Part shown: piece by piece, positions 16,070-26,430 of the stretch
Layout: each line of letters opens with the position of its first letter
Position numbering within the stretch: position 1 is the stretch's first letter
From: Typhlomys cinereus
Taxonomy: Eukaryota > Chordata > Mammalia > Rodentia > Platacanthomyidae
Direction of reading: 5' to 3'
Length of the DNA: 64,000 bases
Assembly: GCA_023101885.1 (NCBI GenBank)
Contig: JALPQD010000205.1
Span: 2,771,298-2,835,297, forward strand
Made by a program: the position numbers and the translations under genes
The notes under the pieces: model-generated
Database searches by the model: none
Told to the model about the DNA's origin: nothing
Seen by the model: only the letters and a program-made list of their open reading frames with translations

Positions 16070-17162
16070 TGTTTTTTTACTTCTTTTTTTTTATTAAAAA
16101 TTTAATTATACATTTAAAAATTTTTTTACCAGTTCCCTCCCTCCCCCCTCCTCCCCCCGAACCCCCTCCTCTCCTCCCCATCCCCCAGTGCCTCCCCCCC
16201 AATTCCCAGAGAGTCCTTTATTGTGTACTGCCTAACTCTCCACTGGGTCCTCCTCTCCGATGACATATAAGGACCCAGTGGCATTTCCATAAGCCCTTTC
16301 TCTTGTTCCCCTTAAGCATAGGAGCACTACTATGGCTGTCAATCCCTTGCCTCCAGGGGTCTCGGTGCCCTTAACAGATGCTAGACTTTATGAGGGCAAC
16401 AGTGCACTGGACATTGCGCAGGGCATGCAAAGTCCCATTATGATTGCTTTGGCCCCAACTATTGTTGAGAATCTTGCAAATCGTTGCTCCTCCCATCCTT
16501 TTGCTCTTACAATCTTACCGCCCCCTCTTCCGCAAATGTCCCTGAGCTCCAGGATGGGGAGAGATTAGGCTGGCCTAGTTCTATGTGATTGATATAGTCT
16601 CTGAAGTTCTGGATTGTGGTTTGTTGATTTTCTTTTGCAGTTTTGCTGCTCCTGCAATGCCCTTCACTCCATTCTGCTGGGCACTGTATGTCACCCCCTG
16701 GCCAGAGACAAAAAGCTGTTAAACTGGAGTCTTGTTATAATAGCACATTCAAGGGTAGATGTAATAAGAGTAGGAAACCTCAGTGAGGGAGGGGTCCATC
16801 ACCCATTTGCAAAATGATTACTTTTTATCTGCTAGACTATATGCCCTCCCCTTCTGGTGAGATCAGGAAAGAACGTCTGTGAACTTAACCAGGTTTCTCA
16901 TTACTTACTTGCAGACCTTGATGGAGGCCTATTTTCTCTGCTGTAACATGGTCCCCTCTCTCCTTGTTTCTGGTGTGGCCCTCCTACCCCATCTCTCTTG
17001 TTCATAATCCTTGCAATTACTGTGTTACATAGGTTTACTTTTGAGTGTCTCAATGTGGGCTGGGTGAGTTTGGTACTAGAAGCCACCTATTAGGGAGTAC
17101 ATACGGCGCTTAATTTTCTGGGTTTGGGATACTTCACTTAATATAATTCTTTCTAATGCTTG
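16070..17162 (-). mobile_element. 5'-truncated L1: last codons of ORF2 plus whole 3' UTR
   Basis: Reverse copy of 27475-28550 at roughly 90% by eye. Poly-T (16070-16092) corresponds to the tail, and the C-rich run 16135-16200 is the complement of the L1 polypurine tract. The far end reaches the last codons of ORF2 near 17100-17160. The similarity stops at about 17160 (after TTTCTAATG), directly beside a minisatellite. No convincing TSD was found. Confidence 0.88.
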
Positions 17163-17177
17163 CTTCTTGGCCGTCTA

Positions 17178-17346
17178 CAATTAGATCAAGTCTACTCTTT
17201 TTTGACTGTACAGTTAGATCAAGTCTGCTCTTTCTTGACTGCATACAGTTAGACCAACTCTGCTCTTTCTTGGCTATGCACAGTTAGATCAAGTTTGTTC
17301 TTTCTTGACTGAACAGTTAGATCAAGTCTGCTCTTTCTTGGCTGTT
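17178..17346 (+). repeat. Five-copy minisatellite, 33-35 bp unit
   Basis: Units start at 17178, 17211, 17246, 17281 and 17314. Each is close to CAGTTAGATCAAGTCTGCTC followed by TTTCTTGACTG. Units differ by a few substitutions and by the 2-4 bases at the join. The array sits between the broken end of an inverted L1 and unique sequence. Confidence 0.93.
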
Positions 17347-17518
17347 GGGCTCCCCTTTCATGAAAAGCTCATCATTTTTCATGGCTCCTCAGTAACACAC
17401 TCATTTTTCATCCTCTAGAAAACCCATTCACTTCTTTCTTCTGCCAAATACCCTGCTTCCATTCTTGTCCTCGTCCCCTGATCTATCTTTACAGTCTTTT
17501 TAAATCTTCAAGGTTTTC

Positions 17519-17726
17519 GGAGAGGAGGGCCCAGAGGAAAATCAGGCATGCACAAGAAAGGACTCTGGGAATTGGGGCAGGAGGCACTGGGGGATGGGGA
17601 GGGAGGAGGGTGGGGAGGGGGAGTAGGGGGTACGGGGGGAGGAGGAGGGAGGGAGGGAACTGGTGTACCTATTAAGTTTGTATGAGCTGAAATAATAATA
17701 AAAAATATATTACAAAATAATAAAAA
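17519..17726 (+). mobile_element. Very short young L1 3' end with perfect TSD
   Basis: Only about 208 bp of L1 remain: the stretch from GGAGAGGAGGGCCCAGAGG through the polypurine tract, GGTGTACCTATTAAGTTTG and an A-rich tail. The 17-bp target site AAATCTTCAAGGTTTTC is perfect on both sides (17502-17518 and 17727-17743), so this is a recent, severely 5'-truncated retrotransposition. Confidence 0.95.
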
Positions 17727-17762
17727 AAATCTTCAAGGTTTTCTGAAGAGTCAACTCAGATC

Positions 17763-18262
17763 CCATCTTTGTTTATTCCAAACCCTTCAATAGTTCACCA
17801 TTTTGACACACATAAAAGCCAGTCAATAAAAATCTTTACAGAGCTGGTCCCTATGTGTTAGTTCTCCAGGTTCACAGCATCTCTTGCTCTGTTCCAGGCA
17901 GGGCATCTTCTTTCTGTGCCTGAACATGTCAGGTGCACTCCTACCTTATGTATCATCTCCAATATCTTCTTTCCTCGATAGATTTACGATTGAGCTCACC
18001 TTCTTCAGCTATTTGTTTCAATCTCAACTTCTCAGTGAGACTCAAGTAATACTCTTCATTTAGTTGTGTGGCCTGCACCTCATAGTCCTAATCTATTTTA
18101 TACCTTTATATTTGCAAAATGTTGTATCAGCTACAATCATGTAACAGACTCATTCATGTTTATTACAGGTCTGTTTCTCCATACCAGAATGTAAACTACA
18201 TGACAGCCTATTTTATATTGCGTTGAAGGACACAGTCTAAGTTTCTGGAATAGTGTTTGGTT
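17763..18262 (+). mobile_element. L2-like LINE 3' relic
   Basis: CAAACCCTTCAATAGTTCACC, GAGCTGGTCCCTATGTGTTA, a poorly conserved middle, then CAGAATGTAAACTACATGAC and TCTGGAATAGTGTTTGG occur in the same order as the 3' part of ancient mammalian L2. Divergence is high. Confidence 0.55.
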
Positions 18263-18516
18263 TTCTTTGTCAACACTATCCCAATAGTGAACTGTTTCTT
18301 AGTATAAGTCTAGATTCTGGTTTGTATTTCAATGAATGCTAGTAATTACTATACTATGTTGCTTAAAAATAATTTTTTAGAACATAAGACTTTGGATGGA
18401 AATTTTGGGCTAATTCTCCAAATGATGCCAGATTATGTCAATAAGAAAACTGAGATTTATTATTCATTTTCAAAAAGAGGAGAGAGAGAAAGAGAGATCA
18501 AGAGAGAGAGAGAGTG

Positions 18517-18835
18517 GGGGCTGGAGAGGTGGCTCAGGGGTTAAGCCTCCGCTTTGCAGGCGGAAGGTCCCGAGTTCGGATCCCAGACCCCACGTATAGA
18601 CGCCAGGCGGAAGCGGGGGCGGCCTGCGCTTCTGGTCCTGGTAGGGCGGAGCCTGTGAATCCCGGGGCAGAAGGAGGTGGAGGCGTCCATGGTGGTTCAC
18701 GAGTTCGTCCGTGGTTCTACACATACACACATACACAGACACACATAGACACACACACACACAGACACACACACACACACACAGACGCGTGCGCGCACAT
18801 ACACACAGTTGAATTAAAAAAAATTTTAAAAAAAA
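18517..18835 (+). mobile_element. Young B2-superfamily SINE
   Basis: Same family as 15478-15778, with intact A box (TGGCTCAGGGG) and B box (GAGTTCGGATCC), CpG-rich body, CA-rich tail and TTGAATTAAAAAAAATTT. The target site AAGAGAGAGAGAGAGTG is duplicated at 18500-18516 and 18836-18852. Confidence 0.93.
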
Positions 18836-18854
18836 AAGAGAGAGAGAGAGTGTA

Positions 18855-19150
18855 AGGATGCTTGTTATGATCTGAGTGATTGTGTCTCAACAAAAATGTA
18901 TATACTGAAACTAAAGTCCCATCCGGAGGTTTAAGATATGGGATCTACGAGATATGATTGTGCCATGAGGAGTATGATAACTGTTCTTCCAAAGAGGCAT
19001 GAGAGAACCTTTTTCCATTTCACACATCATGTGAGAATGAGACCATACCAGACACTAAGTCTGTTGGTACCTTGATCCTGAGTTTTCTAGCTTCCAGAAT
19101 GTTTTTAAGTCATCCAGCTTTGGGACATTTTATTACAACATCAAGAAAAG
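18855..19150 (+). mobile_element. MaLR-type LTR (MLT1-like)
   Basis: In order: GTTATGATCTGAGTGATTGTG, TCCCATCCGGAGGTTTAAGA, CATCATGTGAGAATGAGACC, GGTACCTTGATCCTGAG and TTTTCTAGCTTCCAGAATG, then AGCTTTGGGACATTTTATTA. These are recognisable, diverged forms of MLT1 LTR landmarks. Solo LTR. Confidence 0.72.
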
Positions 19151-19399
19151 CAAACTCAGGTACAGCAAGAAGACTGGAGAGACTCGGAAGAGCAACAGTT
19201 GTAGACGTACAAAATGTGAACTATTTCTACAACTACAACCTCAGAAAGCAATGTAAATATCCTTGTTATATCTCCTTAAGTTAGTAATGCTCTGTTCTCG
19301 TTACTGATAGCCACTGCAAAGCACTGAAACTCCATCTAGAACATCCTTTCCTCAGTAGCTTATCATTAGGGGTCCATTCAGAGAGTAGGAGCAAACCTA

Positions 19400-19865
19400 G
19401 ACCAGTTCACAGGGCAGGTATCAGCTGGGCCCTGAGTGAAGGCTCTGAGCTGTCAGAGATCAGTTCAGGAGGGGACGCGGGTGTGTGTGTTTGTGAAGAG
19501 GAAAAAAAAACTTCATTTCAAAAGAGAGAAAACAACTCTGTTGTTTATTTCCATAAAAACAAAGGTCAGAAAAGCAGAGCTGTTTCTCTTGAATGGTTTG
19601 ACAGACATCCCTGCCTGCTGCCCTAAGAAGCATTGCATTTCCCCATGTAGAACGTGTTTCATTATTTTCTATTAAGAAATAAATAGGTAAATAGGTGGAT
19701 AAAATGATGCTTTATATATGCCAATTTAGAAATCAGGAAATAAAAAGAACACAGAGCTTACATCCTGACTTTTATGTCAGAAAATAACCACCATAAATTG
19801 GTTCAAATCTCAGTTATCACAGGTGAGTTTCTAAAATTGGAGGGGAAAATGACATTTTGTTGTCC
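19400..19865. other. Unresolved intronic DNA
   Basis: Nothing recognised. A 79-residue frame at 19436-19675 is low-complexity Lys-rich and unsupported. Confidence 0.45.
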
Positions 19866-19869
19866 TTGC

Positions 19870-20195
19870 TAGGAATTGACTGTGTCCCCAAAATCCTGTG
19901 TGTAGGAGGATGACTTTAATCTCTAAAATCATTTTTATGCTAATGGTGCTTTGGGAGCATTGGGGGGTGAGTAAGGGATTATCAAAGGTGTGGCTTTATT
20001 ATTACAGTGCTTTCTCTTGCACCATGCTACCTCACTATGTGATCCCTTCCATCCCCGGGTTACAATAGAGCAAAAAAGCAGTCATAGATGCCGACACCGG
20101 CACCACGCTCCTAGACTTCTGAACTGCAACATGCATCTTCTTCCTAAGAAATAACCTAGCCTCACACGGCCTGTTACAGCAACAGAAAATGAACT
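19870..20195 (+). mobile_element. MaLR-type LTR (MLT1-like)
   Basis: Begins GGAATTGACTGTGTCCCCAAAA, passes through GGTGTGGCTTTATTATTACAG and CTAGACTTCTGAACTGCAAC, and ends CCTGTTACAGCAACAGAAAA then TGAACTAAAGC. The order and the ending follow the MLT1/MaLR LTR. Together with 18855-19150 it gives two solo MaLR LTRs within 1.4 kb, same orientation. Confidence 0.72.
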
Positions 20196-21374
20196 AAAGC
20201 ATTGAGTGCTGGAACATTATTGTTCCAACTGCTCCTTTTTTATACATAAGTCAGGGGAAGGACTAGCCTTGTAGTTCTTTTTCTATCTGTCCTATGATTG
20301 CCATGAAGTTGCATGCTAGATAGTGTTTGATAGCTTTATTGTTGAGCGAATAAGGATGAATGTCCTCCTTACTCTTCTCCAAAATGCCTTGGGTACTGCA
20401 CAGAGATCTACGTTCCCCAGACAATATGAAGCAGTTGACTCAAAGTGCAGCCAGAGTTCCAACTACACAGCATAATAAGCAAGCTACCCGCAGGCTGCCT
20501 TAGAGGAATTTCTCCATGCTCTGAAATTACGTTCCCTTTTACTCTTCCCTTTGAAAGAGCCAAGCCCCCCAAAGGAGTAGCGGGTAAGTACCAATAAATT
20601 GGGCTAAAGAACTGGGGAATGTAGGGAAATATTTCCAAGTCTAAAGGGCCATTTAGTACAAGTGCCATTTTAACAGCTATTCAGGGCTCAGACGTGTCTT
20701 ACTTTCCACGATCATGTAGTTGCTCTTATTGTCACTCCCCACAGAAAATAACTGCCTTTTACTGACAGCAGAGGATAAAAATGGATGTCATTTAATAAAT
20801 GTAACGATTTTCTTTAACACATGTGGTTCCTTTTGTAAGTGCATCTTGACAGTATTGTCAGTGAATTCACTGAGAAAGGGAATCTGTTTTTAAAAATTCT
20901 AAAAGAAAGTAGTCCTAGAAAAAAAATGTTATTTTCTGTTTGAGTCATTAGTATGTATTTTTACATATATTTAGATGTGGAAGTTTTTATAAGCTTATAT
21001 GGAATTGCTTTTTTATTGTCATCACACTTTTCAGACAAATGAAAGTATTATCAGATTATGTAGCAAAGCATCATTATTTCAGATTTCCTCCACTGGAAAT
21101 TCATAAAAAAATTTGCTCATTTAGCCTCTGTGATTCTTTGCACTGGCTATGAAACAATGGTTGGACAAAACAAACTCTTTTTGTGATAATTCAAAGAATT
21201 TTCTTAAAGAAAGAAAGCAAAATTTCTGCAACAATTTAGCCTGTGGATCTGTACAGGAAGTGATTGTTTCAAACGAACCTACTCAGTTTAAATAAACAAA
21301 GTTGGGCAGACCATATACTTCAGAATATTTTTGTCAGCTATTTTAGTATATTTGTCAGGCAGTTTGTAATAACT
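20196..21374. other. Unresolved intronic DNA
   Basis: AT-rich, no recognised family. The open frame at 20408-20668 minus has no support. Confidence 0.45.
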
Positions 21375-21510
21375 GTGACTTAACTTAATGAGCATTTACT
21401 ATGTGTTGGGCACTATTCTGTGTGCTAGACACAATTTATTAGTAGTAAATGAAACTCTCTCCTCTTTAGAACTTATATTAGAGATATTAGACAGACTAAT
21501 AAAAACACAA
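21375..21510 (-). mobile_element. L2/MIR-family 3' end relic
   Basis: GAGCATTTACTATGTGTTGGGC then CACTATTCTGTGTGCTAGAC is the inverted L2-type 3' end. AGAACTTATATTAGAGATATT and an A-rich AATAAAAACAC continue it. Confidence 0.65.
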
Positions 21511-22026
21511 ATTCATAGGTAAGCACAGCATTACCCTATCTACACTACTACTGCACCTGAACCTTTAGTTTATATATATCATTATAGAAGACCTGGGCAT
21601 CCATGTAGAGATGGATGCAAAGACTTGGGAGTGAACCTTCTAAACAGTAGTATAGACTCTGAAAGATTTGAGGAATTAGAATGAGTCAGACGCATTTGGG
21701 ACCTTTGAAAGACAGCTAAAGTGAATGTAGCTGAAGGACAGATGAGGGAGAATAAGGAACAGGGGAGAGAAAAGAAGATAGAGAAAATGGGTGTGTCTCT
21801 CGGGAAGACAAGTAAGCCAACAAACACTAGGAGCTCAGCTCCTGGAGTGTTTGCTGTAGAGTCACTGGACAAGGAAAGCAGTGAGCACATAGTAGTGCCT
21901 TATCTATGTCTCAGATTTACCTGGCTTCTCTGCAGAGGATGGAAGGAAGAGGTACAAGAATGGAGACCACAGAAAATGCCACTGGAGGCTGAGAAGACGG
22001 TCTGCATATGAATCAGAGCGCGGTGC
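21511..22026. other. Unresolved intronic DNA
   Basis: Purine-rich patches. Overlapping open frames on both strands (21582-21890 minus, 21721-22011 plus) are mutually exclusive and show no domain. Confidence 0.4.
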
Positions 22027-22043
22027 AAGAAGTAGCCCTATTC

Positions 22044-22067
22044 TTGCAGCAAAAAAAAAAAAAAAAA
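22044..22067 (+). mobile_element. Tail-only retro-insertion: 7 nt plus A17
   Basis: TTGCAGC followed by 17 A lies between AAGAAGTAGCCCTATTC (22027-22043) and a slightly mutated copy of the same sequence (22066-22083). This reads as a hyper-truncated insertion at the site where the L1 also landed. It could instead be part of a single complex L1 event. Confidence 0.5.
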
Positions 22068-22083
22068 GAAGTAGACTTATTCG

Positions 22084-22655
22084 GCATTGCAGGAGTAGCA
22101 AAACTGAAAAAAATAAATCAATGAACCATAATCCAAAACATCAGAGACTCTACATCAACCACCTGGAACTAGTCCAGACTAATCTCTCCCCATCCTGAAG
22201 CTCAGGGAAATTTGTGGAAGAGGGGGTGGTAAGATTGTAAGAGCACAAGGATGGGAGGAGTAAGGATATGCAAGATTCTCCACACAAGTTAGGGATGAAG
22301 CAATCATAATTGGACTTTGCATGTCCTGCGCAATGTCCAACACACTATTGACCCCACAAAGTCTAGCGTTTGCTAAAGGCACTAGGATCCTCGGAGGCAA
22401 GGGATTGACAGCCACAGTAGTGTTCCTATGCTTAAAGGGAACACAGAAAACGGTTCTAGGAAATTCCACTTGGGTCCTTGCACCTCATGGGAGAGGAGGA
22501 CCCAGAGGAGAGTTTGGCATGCTCAGTAAAGGATGCTCCGGGGATGGGAAGGGGAGGCACTGGGGGATAGGGAGGGAAGGTGGGGGTGGGGGATTGGAGG
22601 GAGGGGGGGACCGGTGTACCTGTTAAGTTTGTATGAGTGGAAATTAAAAAAAAAG
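22084..22655 (+). mobile_element. 5'-truncated L1 3' UTR copy
   Basis: Starts at GCATTGCAGGAGTAGC, matching 27967 onward, and runs through the polypurine tract to GGTGTACCTGTTAAGTTTG and an A-rich tail (22643-22655). It is flanked by copies of one target site: AAGAAGTAGACTTATTCG at 22066-22083 and AAGAAGTAGCCCTATTCG at 22828-22845. The right-hand copy lies about 170 bp past the L1 tail. Confidence 0.9.
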
Positions 22656-22827
22656 AGCTTGAAAAAGGATGCTTATGAATAATCTTTTTGGGGAGTAAAT
22701 TATAGTTTCTTTATTGGAAAACAATTATACAACTTAGAATGGATTTGAGGCAAATTGTGTCATGAGCTAAACAAAGTTTAAAAAGCAAGAAACAATAAAA
22801 GAAAATGTTTTGGTACAATAAAAAGAA
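22656..22827 (+). other. Candidate L1 3'-transduced sequence
   Basis: About 170 bp of non-L1 sequence lies between the L1 poly-A and the distal target-site copy. It contains an AATAAA-type signal (CAATAAAAGAAAATG, about 22793) and ends in an A-rich stretch (AATAAAAAGAAAAG) right before the target site. That is the structure expected when L1 transcription reads past its own signal and the downstream flank is co-mobilised. Independent insertion of an unrelated A-tailed element is the alternative. Confidence 0.5.
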
Positions 22828-22882
22828 AAGAAGTAGCCCTATTCGTTGTGTCTCTAAGAGAAAGATCCAATCATGTGTGTGA

Positions 22883-22883
<1 letters not shown>

Positions 22884-22918
<35 letters not shown>
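22884..22918 (+). repeat. (TG)n microsatellite
   Basis: A run of about 17 TG units preceded by a TG-rich stretch. Confidence 0.95.
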
Positions 22919-22922
<4 letters not shown>

Positions 22923-23803
22923 TGCATTAAGGAAATAAAAGGAATCAATGATTGGCATAGAAATTAAGACAATGCTGGCTAACATGGAAGAGTGTGGAAA
23001 AGGAGCAGGACTGCCATTTTTTATGCAAGGCAAGATAATAGCATCAGGTTACTGGTCAAATAGAAAGTTGGAGCTCAATGGAGAGACCTGAAGTTTTTTG
23101 TTTTTTTTTTTTTTTAATGTAGAAATCAATAATAAACTGCTGTGGAGAAGCATGGAGTCAGAGATGGCTCTCTAGAGGGCAGAGCGCTCCTCTTCAATCC
23201 TCTTTTGCCAACAGTGAACTTCAGAAAGCTGAGCAAGGATCCTGGATCCCAGATCGACTCGGGCATGAATACTGTGTACCTTTTGCTTGTGTATTTTATC
23301 AGTCAGCCATCACTATAATAAAAGATCTCAAGCCATTCATAATCTCGCTTGACGACTGAAAAAGTTTCGTTAGACTCACAGTTTTGAAGTTTACACCCCA
23401 GGCAGCCTCTTGTGCTATGGCGCATCATTGAGCTTTAGTTTATAGTAGTCAAACATGAACACACTCATGGTGTGAAGGTGATAATTGCTGTGGAATTTAT
23501 GATAATCCTTACATGTAGCGTAACTGCCAAATGCAGCTGTGACAGAATTTCTGCAGATGTATACAAACATTATATTGTTATTATTTCCCTTGTTTATTAA
23601 TTGCCTATTGTATATGTATGTGTTCAGGACTTGGGAACTGTAGGAAGCAATGTGACACTGTTCTGAGAAAGTTAATAAAGCAGGCTCATGTGGCAGAGCA
23701 CAGCATTCCACTGTGACACTGAAACTTGTCCTCAGGCTTGTTGACACTGGCAGCACTATGTCTTAGAATACCTCCTTACAGTTTCTCTGCTCAAGACTGT
23801 ATT
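22919..23803. other. Unresolved intronic DNA
   Basis: Includes a T16 run near 23101-23116. The 113-residue minus-strand frame at 23415-23756 shows no domain. Nothing recognised. Confidence 0.4.
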
Positions 23804-23818
23804 CCTAAAAATCTTTTT

Positions 23819-24095
23819 TTTTTAATTATTTATTCAATTGTGTGTGTGTGCGTATGTATGTGTGTGTGCGCGCGCACGTGTGTCTGTGTGTGTAGAACCA
23901 CGGACGAATTCGCGAACCACCATGGTCGCCTCCACCTCCTTCTGCCCTGGGATTCACAGGCTCCGCCCTACCAGGACCAGAAGCGCAGGCCGCCCCCGCT
24001 TCCGCCTGGCGTCTATACGTGGGATCTGGGATCCGAACTCAGGACCTTCTGCCTGCAAGGCAGAGGCTTAACCCCTGAGCCACCTCTCCAGCCCC
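23819..24095 (-). mobile_element. Young B2-superfamily SINE
   Basis: Reverse orientation of the GC-rich family. On the plus strand it runs from AATTATTTATTCAATTGTG and a TG-rich tail to GAGCCACCTCTCCAGCCC. CCTAAAAATCTTTTT is perfectly duplicated at 23804-23818 and 24096-24110. Confidence 0.93.
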
Positions 24096-24154
24096 CCTAA
24101 AAATCTTTTTACTGAAGAAAGTTATCAGGTTAAGAGTGGAAAAAAAACCTTCAA

Positions 24155-24350
24155 CTTTGGGTCAGTGATAATTCAGCAGATAAGGTACCTGCTACAAACC
24201 TGATGGCCTGAGTTTGATTCCCAGAAACCTGCCTGATAGAAGGAACAAAACTGACTTCCAAAAGTTATTCTTGGACTTTCACCACTGCACCATAGCAGGC
24301 ATGTGTGTTTCCTCTCTCTTTCTCTTTCTCTTCCTTAAATAAAAATATAT
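24155..24350 (+). mobile_element. Old B2/B4-type SINE with CT-rich tail
   Basis: TCAGTGATAATTCAGCAGATAAGG is a degenerate head and CTGAGTTTGATTCCCAG is B-box-like. The end is (CT)n followed by TTAAATAAAAATA. Diverged. Confidence 0.6.
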
Positions 24351-24374
24351 AAAAATTAGAACACTTTCAAAAAG

Positions 24375-24690
24375 CTTCAACTTAATCCTTATACAATTAT
24401 AACAAATTCCTGAAGGCTCACCAAAAAAAGGAAGAAAAATTTAAGAGCCAAGTAACGTGTTATGTTTGATATTGGCATTCTAAAGAAACCTAAGATTTTA
24501 GATCTTTCTCCAATGAAATGTCTATGATATGAAACAGAAGAGAGGGCAATTTGGAGGGTAGCATAGGTCCAACAAAGGAGGAAAGGGGGATAGGAGAAGG
24601 AAGTAAGAAGGATCATGTAAGAAGAAAGAGCAGCGAAGTGTATGACTAAGAAGACCAAAGTGAAACCCATCACGTTGCTTCCCTTAAAAA
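24375..24690. other. Unresolved intronic DNA
   Basis: A 94-residue frame on the minus strand (24389-24673) is hydrophobic by composition but has no start context or homology I know. Confidence 0.4.
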
Positions 24691-24703
24691 TTAATAAACA
24701 AAG

Positions 24704-24908
24704 GACAGGAGAGATGGCTCAGGGGTTAAGACTCTGTCTTGTAAGCAGAAGATTCTGAGTTCAGATCCCAGGTCACACATAAAAATGCCAGGTAGAAAAT
24801 ACAGAGGTCTGCACTTCTGATTCTGGTGGGTGGAAATCCCAGAGAAAATCAAAAACCAGGATAATTCCTGAAGTCAACCTTGGTCCTCCACAGAGACATA
24901 ACAGTACC

Positions 24909-24959
<51 letters not shown>

Positions 24960-25017
24960 GCTCATGCACACATACGCACACATACACACAATAACTATAT
25001 AAAGTTTATTTTAAAAC
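24704..25017 (+). mobile_element. Intermediate-age B2-superfamily SINE with long CA tail
   Basis: GGACAGGAGAGATGGCTCAG head, GAGTTCAGATCCCAGG B box, body AAATGCCAGGTAGAAAATAC, CAACCTTGGTCCTCCAC, then an AC run (24915-24957). CpGs of the young family are mostly lost. TTAATAAACAAAG is duplicated at 24691-24703 and 25018-25030. Confidence 0.88.
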
Positions 25018-25030
25018 TTAATAAACAAAG

Positions 25031-25508
25031 AAAGAAATTGCATCTGTATAGCATTGCTAAGAAAAAGATTTCAAGGTTAGTAATGACCTTAATACCTGAT
25101 GAATATAACCAGCACATGCTATTCTGAACACATTCATTTTGCTAAGTCATTACTAATAGACTGAATAAATTGATGCTAGTCACAGCATGATCTGTGGAAA
25201 TTTTCACAAACTTCTTGTAAGACAAAGTCTCAATAGCTTACAGACTGAGGAGAAAATGATGTTGACAGGCAAGTGGGCATTTTTCTGACTTGTTACTTGT
25301 TTTCAAAGGAGCTGCTTCCAGAACTCTCTTTGGGCAATGAGGGAAACCAGTAAAATACCTATTCCACGTAAAGGTTTAACCCTAGACGATCTTGACATTA
25401 TTCCTGAATGATAACAAAAAGGATGCACATCGTCCAAAACAAGTAATCACAGGCATCTAAGCAGAATTTTGTTTTACCCTAAAACCATGTATCTAGGTCC
25501 ACTATATT
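25031..25508. other. Unresolved intronic DNA
   Basis: No repeat family or exon recognised. Confidence 0.45.
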
Positions 25509-25509
25509 A

Positions 25510-25733
25510 AAAATAATAATTTTCTTGTGGATGGTAAATTGCTTCTGTGCAAGCATGAGGTCTGACTTAGATCCTCAGCACATGCTACAGAAAACAAGGC
25601 TGAGTGTTGCAAAATGCCTCTGCCATCTCCACTGGAGATGTGGAGATAAGAGAGTCCCTGGGATATGCCCGACAGTCTAACCAAATCAGTGACATCCAGG
25701 TAGTGACAGATCCTGCCTCATATACAAGGTGGA
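25510..25733 (+). mobile_element. B4/RSINE1-like SINE
   Basis: GTGGATGGTAAATTGCTTCTG head, CTGACTTAGATCCTCAGCAC B-box region, and the later ATCCTGCCTCATATACAAGGTGG corresponding to the end of the B4/RSINE1 body. Confidence 0.55.
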
Positions 25734-25734
25734 A

Positions 25735-26185
25735 AGAACTGGGGAGATTGTGCAGTGGTTAAAACACTTACTATGTAAACAAAAGGACCAGAGTTCAGAT
25801 TCTCAGATGCTACATAAAATATGCTGCAGTTCCAGCCCTGGAAGGTAGAAACTGGAACTCTGCAGTGCAAGTTGCCTAGCCAGACTAGTTTTTTAAATGA
25901 ATTCTGGGTTTAGAGACAGCCTCAAAACAGAAAATAAGAGTGGTTGAGAATGACAAACACCTGCTACATGCACTCCATGTATGGCACTCCCACATGTGTG
26001 CACTATCCATATACAAACACACAGACATGCACATATCCCATATACATATGCATGAAAATGGAAACTATAAACAATGGATGGCAATCAAGGAAAACAACTG
26101 ACACTGACCTCTGATATGGGCATACACATGCAAACACATGCACAACATGCACATACACATACACATGCACACACACAAAGTAGTA
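25735..26185 (+). mobile_element. B4-like SINE with CA-rich end, probably composite
   Basis: CTGGGGAGATTGTGCAGTGG head, GAGTTCAGATTCTCAGATGC, then GACCTCTGATATGGGCATAC and an ACATGCACACAC tail. It is longer than one SINE because CACTCCCACATGTGTGCAC near 25985 looks like a second 3' end. It directly abuts 25510-25733. Confidence 0.55.
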
Positions 26186-26279
26186 ATACTGTCAACAAAA
26201 TCCTATGAATTCTAAATTACATGCCAGTGTTGCAATATCTAGAACACTCAAATATAATAAAAAGTTTTTATTATAATAC

Positions 26280-26430
26280 ATTTTTATTATTATTTCAGCT
26301 CATACAAACTTAATAGGTACACCAGTTCCCTCCCTCCCTCCTCCTCCCCCTGAGCCCCCTGCTCCTCTTCCCCATCCCCCTCCCTCCCCACCCCTCAGTG
26401 CCTCCCACCCCAATTCCCAGAGAGTCCTTT
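26280..26430 (-). mobile_element. Very short L1 3' end
   Basis: Reverse copy of the L1 terminus only: TTATTTCAGCTCATACAAAC, the C-rich complement of the polypurine tract, and CAATTCCCAGAGAGTCC. About 150 bp long. TTTTTAT-like sequence on both sides may be a short target-site duplication. Confidence 0.88.

Noticed and set aside
17178..17346. CRISPR-like repeat array
   Set aside because: The units are directly tandem with no spacers, and the DNA is mammalian.
18517..18620. tRNA gene, because of A- and B-box motifs
   Set aside because: The motifs are the tRNA-derived promoter of a SINE. No cloverleaf acceptor stem is formed and the same sequence recurs with TSDs.
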